From positions 1 through 37,633 of the forward strand of contig CALFVL010000162.1 of NCBI GenBank assembly GCA_937928425.1: 37,633 nucleotides of DNA, given 5' to 3'. The notes beneath the pieces were generated by a model. The model searched no databases. It saw nothing but the letters and a program-made list of their open reading frames with translations, and was not told the DNA's origin. Positions 34,060 through 37,633 of the stretch are shown here, piece after piece. The first letter of the stretch is position 1. Each line of letters starts with the position of its first letter. This DNA comes from an uncultured Verrucomicrobiales bacterium (GTDB lineage: Bacteria; Verrucomicrobiota; Verrucomicrobiia; Verrucomicrobiales; Akkermansiaceae). The translations under genes and the position numbers were made by a program.

Positions 34060-34635
34060 CTAATTACTCAAAAGGAGGTCATCATTGGTCCAGAAAACCT
34101 TGTCTTCTCCTGCTGACCGGATTTCGGGGTTGTCGATTTCAATAAAGTGGAAGTTCAGAGGCGTGCCCCATCGATCAACTAATTCTTTATCCTGATTTAG
34201 ATACTTAAAATCGGGTGGGATAAATTGAAGATTTAGGACATTTTTTCCGAGCAGCGCCTTTGAAATACTTTGATTACTATCGGTTGGGAGGAGAGTCTTC
34301 CCTTTTAGGTGCGTGTTGAAGATGTGTAATACGGAGTTCAGATAGGAGAGGTCGAGGTGTGGAGGGCTCTGTGGGTTACCATACTCTGCTAGAAAGACTT
34401 CTGTCTGAGAGAGGGGTGACTGTTTTTCCTTTCTAGTTTGATGGGGAGGAGGCGGCTTTTTAGCCTGAGTGCTTTTTTGGGAGATCTTCTTATTTTCGAC
34501 GGAATTTGAGTGACTTTGTGGCAGTTCGGGTGGCAGAAACTTGTCACTTTTTTCTGGGCGAGAGTTCAAAAAAAATATCCCACAGCCAATGATGATGAGA
34601 GCGAGGAGCCATATGGCTTTTCTAAAATTACCCAT
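34060..34635 (-). CDS. Membrane-anchored protein with a pseudopilin-like C-terminus
   Basis: An N-terminal membrane helix (about 7-25) is followed by a Lys/Pro/Ser-rich linker (about 30-75) and a small globular part. The C-terminus reads DRWGTPLNFHFIEI, then IRSAGEDKVFWTNDDLL. This matches the calcium-binding 'WGTP ... IRSAG.D ... TDDD' loop of GspG-type type II secretion pseudopilins. It has no prepilin peptidase motif at its N-terminus, so it is not a true pilin; the fold may have been reused. It is the last gene of the DUF1800-DUF1501 set (30 bases after DUF1501), and from memory this arrangement recurs in Verrucomicrobia. Confidence 0.75.
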   Translation of the reverse strand: MGNFRKAIWLLALIIIGCGIFFLNSRPEKSDKFLPPELPQSHSNSVENKKISQKSTQAKKPPPPHQTRKEKQSPLSQTEVFLAEYGNPQSPPHLDLSYLNSVLHIFNTHLKGKTLLPTDSNQSISKALLGKNVLNLQFIPPDFKYLNQDKELVDRWGTPLNFHFIEIDNPEIRSAGEDKVFWTNDDLLLSN

Positions 34636-34665
34636 ATGAAAAGGTAGAAACGAGGAGGCCTGATT

Positions 34666-36096
34666 TTAGGCCAGGAAGCCGATCGGACAGCCCCCTGGGC
34701 TATGGGTGTAAAAGTTGGATAGGTTAGGGAAGACGTTCTCAAGTTCTGAGCCTGGTAGGCCTAACCATAAGGCGAGTTCTGCGAAGTATTCGTCCACCGA
34801 TGTGGTGGGGACGAAGCGACCATTTGTCCCTGCATCAAGGCCACTTCCAAGTGCAAACTGGCCTTCGTCCGGGAATTCACCGTAGATGGCACCTCCGTTA
34901 ACGGAGCCGCCCATCATAATCATATTCCCCCCCCAAGCGTGATCAGTTCCTAGGCCATTTGAGCGAATAGTACGAGAGAACTCGGAGCAGGTGAAGGTGG
35001 TGACTTGATCACGAAGGCCGAGAGTCCCTAGTTCATTCCAGAATTCAGAGAGGCTATTATCTAGCTCAGAGAGACGTTCTTGGTGATCCATAAGTAAATT
35101 CGTGTGCGCATCATAACGGGGGTGTTGAACGAAGAAAATCTGCCTCCGGTGGCCGAGGGTCTCGCGAGCGGCGATGGTCCGAGAAACTGCACGGAGTTGC
35201 CTAGATAGCATATTGTCACGGAAGTTATTGGGCTCATTTGTCTCATTGAAGGCATTTGCAAAAGCTTCGGCGCTGTCAAAAGCCCGCATTGATTCCTGTG
35301 CGAATGCACTTCTTAGGATGTGGCTTTGTTCTTGTTGGATCAATGATCTTGCGGTGTTTACTCTGGTCTGATTCAGCCCAGAAAGGTTTTGGGTCCCACC
35401 TAGGATTTCTGCTCCGTCGCCTTGGATCGTGTATCCGAAGGCTGATCCTCCGGTCAGCATGATTTGGTTCCCGGCAAGGGAGATGTTCATCGAGAGTCTG
35501 TTTGAGATGTTATTGGCCATCACTCGATCGGCAAGGCGACCAGCCCAGCCGGTAGATCCCACATTTTCTGGGAAGCCGGTTTGCCAGGTCGTTGATTGGT
35601 CATTATGGGAACCGAGAGCTCTAGGGACTCTGACGGTTTGGCTCCGGACCTGTTGTGGGGTGGCGGGCTCTACCAGTGTTCCTACATTGGCTAGGAATGC
35701 TGCATCACCAGAGTTAAAGATATCACGTAATCTCGGCATTGCGCTATTCACAGCAAAGGTCCGTCCAGGCGTGTTTGTCACATTTATTGGGAGCACCGCG
35801 GAAATAGGGGCTCCTGTCCCAGGTGTGGGGATAGTTCCGGTGAGGGGGAGTGCAATGTTAGAGCGTAGATTTTGGTAATTTTGATACTCTGATGCTGAGG
35901 TAGGGATCAGGGTATTAAATGAGTCATTACCCCCACCTTGAAAGACACAAACAATCGCGCGATAGTCGTCTGAGTCAGGTGCATCAGCAGCGACTGCATT
36001 ATTGATCATTTTTAGGTTTAGGAGGGTGTTGGTGACTCCGAGAGTGCCGAGGCCAAGACCTGGAAGATTAGAGAGAAAGTTACGACGAGTGTGCAT
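34666..36096 (-). CDS. DUF1501 family exported protein (Tat-type leader)
   Basis: The leader MHTRRNFLSNLPGLGLGTLG has the twin-arginine motif RRNFL followed by a hydrophobic stretch, so export by Tat is expected. The mature domain opens with AIVCVFQGGGNDSFNTLIP, the usual DUF1501 start, which resembles sulfatase/alkaline-phosphatase-like folds. Other family stretches are MPRLRDIFNSGDAAFLANVG, LGSHNDQSTTWQTGFP and TFTCSEFSRTIRSNGLGTDH with AWGGNMI. The His and Asp residues in HNDQ, SEF and DHAWGG could bind metal. The 476 residues are typical. Its biochemical role is not established. It follows the DUF1800 gene by 35 bases. Confidence 0.92.
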   Translation of the reverse strand: MHTRRNFLSNLPGLGLGTLGVTNTLLNLKMINNAVAADAPDSDDYRAIVCVFQGGGNDSFNTLIPTSASEYQNYQNLRSNIALPLTGTIPTPGTGAPISAVLPINVTNTPGRTFAVNSAMPRLRDIFNSGDAAFLANVGTLVEPATPQQVRSQTVRVPRALGSHNDQSTTWQTGFPENVGSTGWAGRLADRVMANNISNRLSMNISLAGNQIMLTGGSAFGYTIQGDGAEILGGTQNLSGLNQTRVNTARSLIQQEQSHILRSAFAQESMRAFDSAEAFANAFNETNEPNNFRDNMLSRQLRAVSRTIAARETLGHRRQIFFVQHPRYDAHTNLLMDHQERLSELDNSLSEFWNELGTLGLRDQVTTFTCSEFSRTIRSNGLGTDHAWGGNMIMMGGSVNGGAIYGEFPDEGQFALGSGLDAGTNGRFVPTTSVDEYFAELALWLGLPGSELENVFPNLSNFYTHSPGGCPIGFLA

Positions 36097-36131
36097 AGAT
36101 TCAGGTGTTATGTGTGGGATTTTGCGTAGGC

Positions 36132-37633
36132 TTAGCGTAGGAAAGCTCCATCTGGATGTGTGACAGCAAGGTAGATTGCCAATTGAACTCGGGAGGTGTT
36201 TTGAGTAGCTCCTGAGGGGATGGATTCCAGCGCGGCGTTGATTTGACTCCGAGTGTCTGCAGACATTGTTCCGTGACAGAAGATGAGGTTTACTTCATCA
36301 AGAAGGCGGGAGATATCGTCTGCGAGTGGGAGGAAGTGACGGAAAGTTGGTCTGCTAGTAGGCGTAAACCGAGGGCGAACGGTGTGGAGTTGATCGGTTA
36401 AGGCAATCCAGAACCGGTTCGGTAGGCCAACAGCGGTGACAGAGTTTAAGATCTGAAATTCAGGACTGAGGAGATCATTTTCCTCGACGAGTCCAGGGTG
36501 AGAATAACCTGGCTCGTAGAAACTGAAGACAGATTGTTGCAAGAATGGGTATTGCTCAAAGGCTCCAAAAAATTCGTGTGGTCTCCCTCTGGTTGTGAGT
36601 GCCCAAAAGTGAATGCCTGTGAGGTCGTCCCGGAAAGGAATTTCTTCTCCCATTCCTGTGGCTCTCGCGAGTGAAGTTAGGCGGAGCATGGGGGCTTTGA
36701 GGCGCCCGTGGTCTGCTTGGTTTCTGCGTGGTAACGACCGGGCTTCTGAGTCGAGTAAGATGGCTCTAATTACGGCAGCTAGATTCCCGCGAACTCCATT
36801 CCCGTCATCTTCAAATACGCGTGAGACTCTTTCGACATAAGCTGGGCTCGGGTTTGATGTGACGAGGTGTTGAATAAGAAAATGGCTAGTAAAGGGGGCG
36901 CAATTTGGGTGGTTGAACAAGATGTCAATGGTGTCTTCAATATCGTCCATACCGGTGCGTCCGGGCTCATCAGGGAAGGCTGGGAGAGATTGCCCAAGAA
37001 AGACTTTTCTTCCTCCATTCCCGTAAAACTCAGCGAGAACTCCTGTGCCGTCGTCATGGAGAGCTTCAGAGATGATCATGCGGCCGATTGATGCTCCGTC
37101 AGCAGTACTGACGGGCCTACGTCCTAGAGGGAGTGGGCCTATCTGAAGACCGGTAAAAACACGTGCAAGTTGGGTAATGTCACGGTTGTCGTAAGTTGGA
37201 ATGGGCTGTCCGTTGCTATCGAGCTTACGAGTGCCGTCTAAGTTAAGCTCGAAAAGTCCGATGCTGAAGAGCTGCATGACTTCGCGAGCATAGTTCTCAT
37301 CAGGGAATTGATTATTTGCAGGATCCGCTGGGCTATTGTTAAGGCTAGAAAGGAAACCTCCCATATTGGGGTTAAGAGTCATTTCTAGGAGAATATCACG
37401 ATAGTTACCGAAGGCGTTTTCTAATAAAATATCATAAGCTCTACTCCGGGGGCGTGAGGTTCCGCTTAAGTGGCGGCCTGTGACAAAACGTTGATTTAGT
37501 GCCCAAGCGACCCGTTGACGAAGTTGGTCATGAGCAAAGAGTGCATTTCGCATCCAGATAGTTGAGAGATTTTCTTCTGAGACAAAGACGAGAGAACTTC
37601 CACTATTAAAGCGATAGGGGAGTTGATTAATCG
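36132..37633 (-). CDS. DUF1800 family protein, N-terminus beyond the right window edge
   Basis: The frame stays open from an ATG at 37553 to the edge: codons before it read INQLPYRFNSGSSLVFVSEE and onward, so the true start is outside the window. About 499 residues are visible. Family hallmarks are DQLRQRVAWALNQRFVTG, AFGNYRDILLEMTLNPNMGG, PDENYAREVMQLFSIGLFEL and ITQLARVFTGL. The C-terminal part has FASHFLIQHLV-like spacing (SHFLIQHLVTSNPSPAYV) and ends at a stop at 36132. DUF1800 and DUF1501 genes usually come as a pair, as here, and their joint function is unknown. An exported location is likely because of its partner. Confidence 0.92.
   Translation of the reverse strand, partial: INQLPYRFNSGSSLVFVSEENLSTIWMRNALFAHDQLRQRVAWALNQRFVTGRHLSGTSRPRSRAYDILLENAFGNYRDILLEMTLNPNMGGFLSSLNNSPADPANNQFPDENYAREVMQLFSIGLFELNLDGTRKLDSNGQPIPTYDNRDITQLARVFTGLQIGPLPLGRRPVSTADGASIGRMIISEALHDDGTGVLAEFYGNGGRKVFLGQSLPAFPDEPGRTGMDDIEDTIDILFNHPNCAPFTSHFLIQHLVTSNPSPAYVERVSRVFEDDGNGVRGNLAAVIRAILLDSEARSLPRRNQADHGRLKAPMLRLTSLARATGMGEEIPFRDDLTGIHFWALTTRGRPHEFFGAFEQYPFLQQSVFSFYEPGYSHPGLVEENDLLSPEFQILNSVTAVGLPNRFWIALTDQLHTVRPRFTPTSRPTFRHFLPLADDISRLLDEVNLIFCHGTMSADTRSQINAALESIPSGATQNTSRVQLAIYLAVTHPDGAFLR

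Noticed and set aside
1-37633. CRISPR arrays, tRNA or rRNA genes, insertion sequences, integrases and phage genes
   Set aside because: None was found on reading through the intergenic regions. The repeats seen are only short ones of about 10 bases.

Overview
The window looks like a chromosomal piece of a Verrucomicrobiota bacterium. This is inferred from gene content and gene style: a DUF1800/DUF1501 exported pair followed by a small protein with a pseudopilin-like C-terminus, a secreted arylsulfatase, a MoxR/DUF58/BatA cluster, small conserved proteins of a planctomycete/verrucomicrobial type, frequent GTG or TTG starts, and few strong Shine-Dalgarno sites. No 16S rRNA, tRNA, insertion sequence, phage gene or CRISPR array was seen. 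Most genes are ordinary chromosomal ones.

Layout. 1-80 (-): start of a secreted protein running off the left edge, with a good promoter. 267-2971 (+): Fe-S assembly cluster iscA-hscB-hscA. 3016-5568 (+): two single-pass membrane proteins that look like diverged paralogues, the first with a zinc ribbon. 5558-12408 (-): a long same-strand run, in transcription order an LptF/LptG-type permease, a 203-residue conserved protein, dus, a LysM protein, a small helix-turn-helix protein, gltX and aroE. 12470-17815 (+): an exported alpha-solenoid protein, an acidic amino-acid symporter, a CaCA-type cation exchanger and lgt. 17907-19400 (-): sulfatase. 19472-20835 (+): a TrmH-family methyltransferase overlapping a metallophosphoesterase. 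20832-27399 (-): a MoxR ATPase, a DUF58 protein, a BatA-like protein and a second large membrane protein. The last three each carry a DxSxS metal-site motif. 27643-28554 (+): trhO. 28541-29272 (-): a lipoprotein. 29435-32873 (+): the sulfate assimilation genes cysI-cysH-cysK, closed by a strong bidirectional terminator. 32955-33902 (-): a secreted protein. 34060-37633 (-): DUF1800 (cut by the right edge), DUF1501 and the pseudopilin-like protein.

How they fit together. CysH makes sulfite from PAPS, CysI reduces it to sulfide and CysK makes cysteine. Cysteine sulfur feeds Fe-S assembly, where IscA, HscB and HscA act, and CysI itself needs a 4Fe-4S cluster. Lgt, the LptF/G permease, the LysM protein, the lipoprotein and the MoxR/BatA set all concern the cell envelope. 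The best candidates for under-described biology are the MoxR cluster with three metal-site proteins and a long proline-rich MoxR leader, the DUF1800/DUF1501/pseudopilin-like set, and the paralogous membrane pair next to the isc genes. All three types of system are probably widespread in related bacteria, so I would not call any of them new on this evidence alone.
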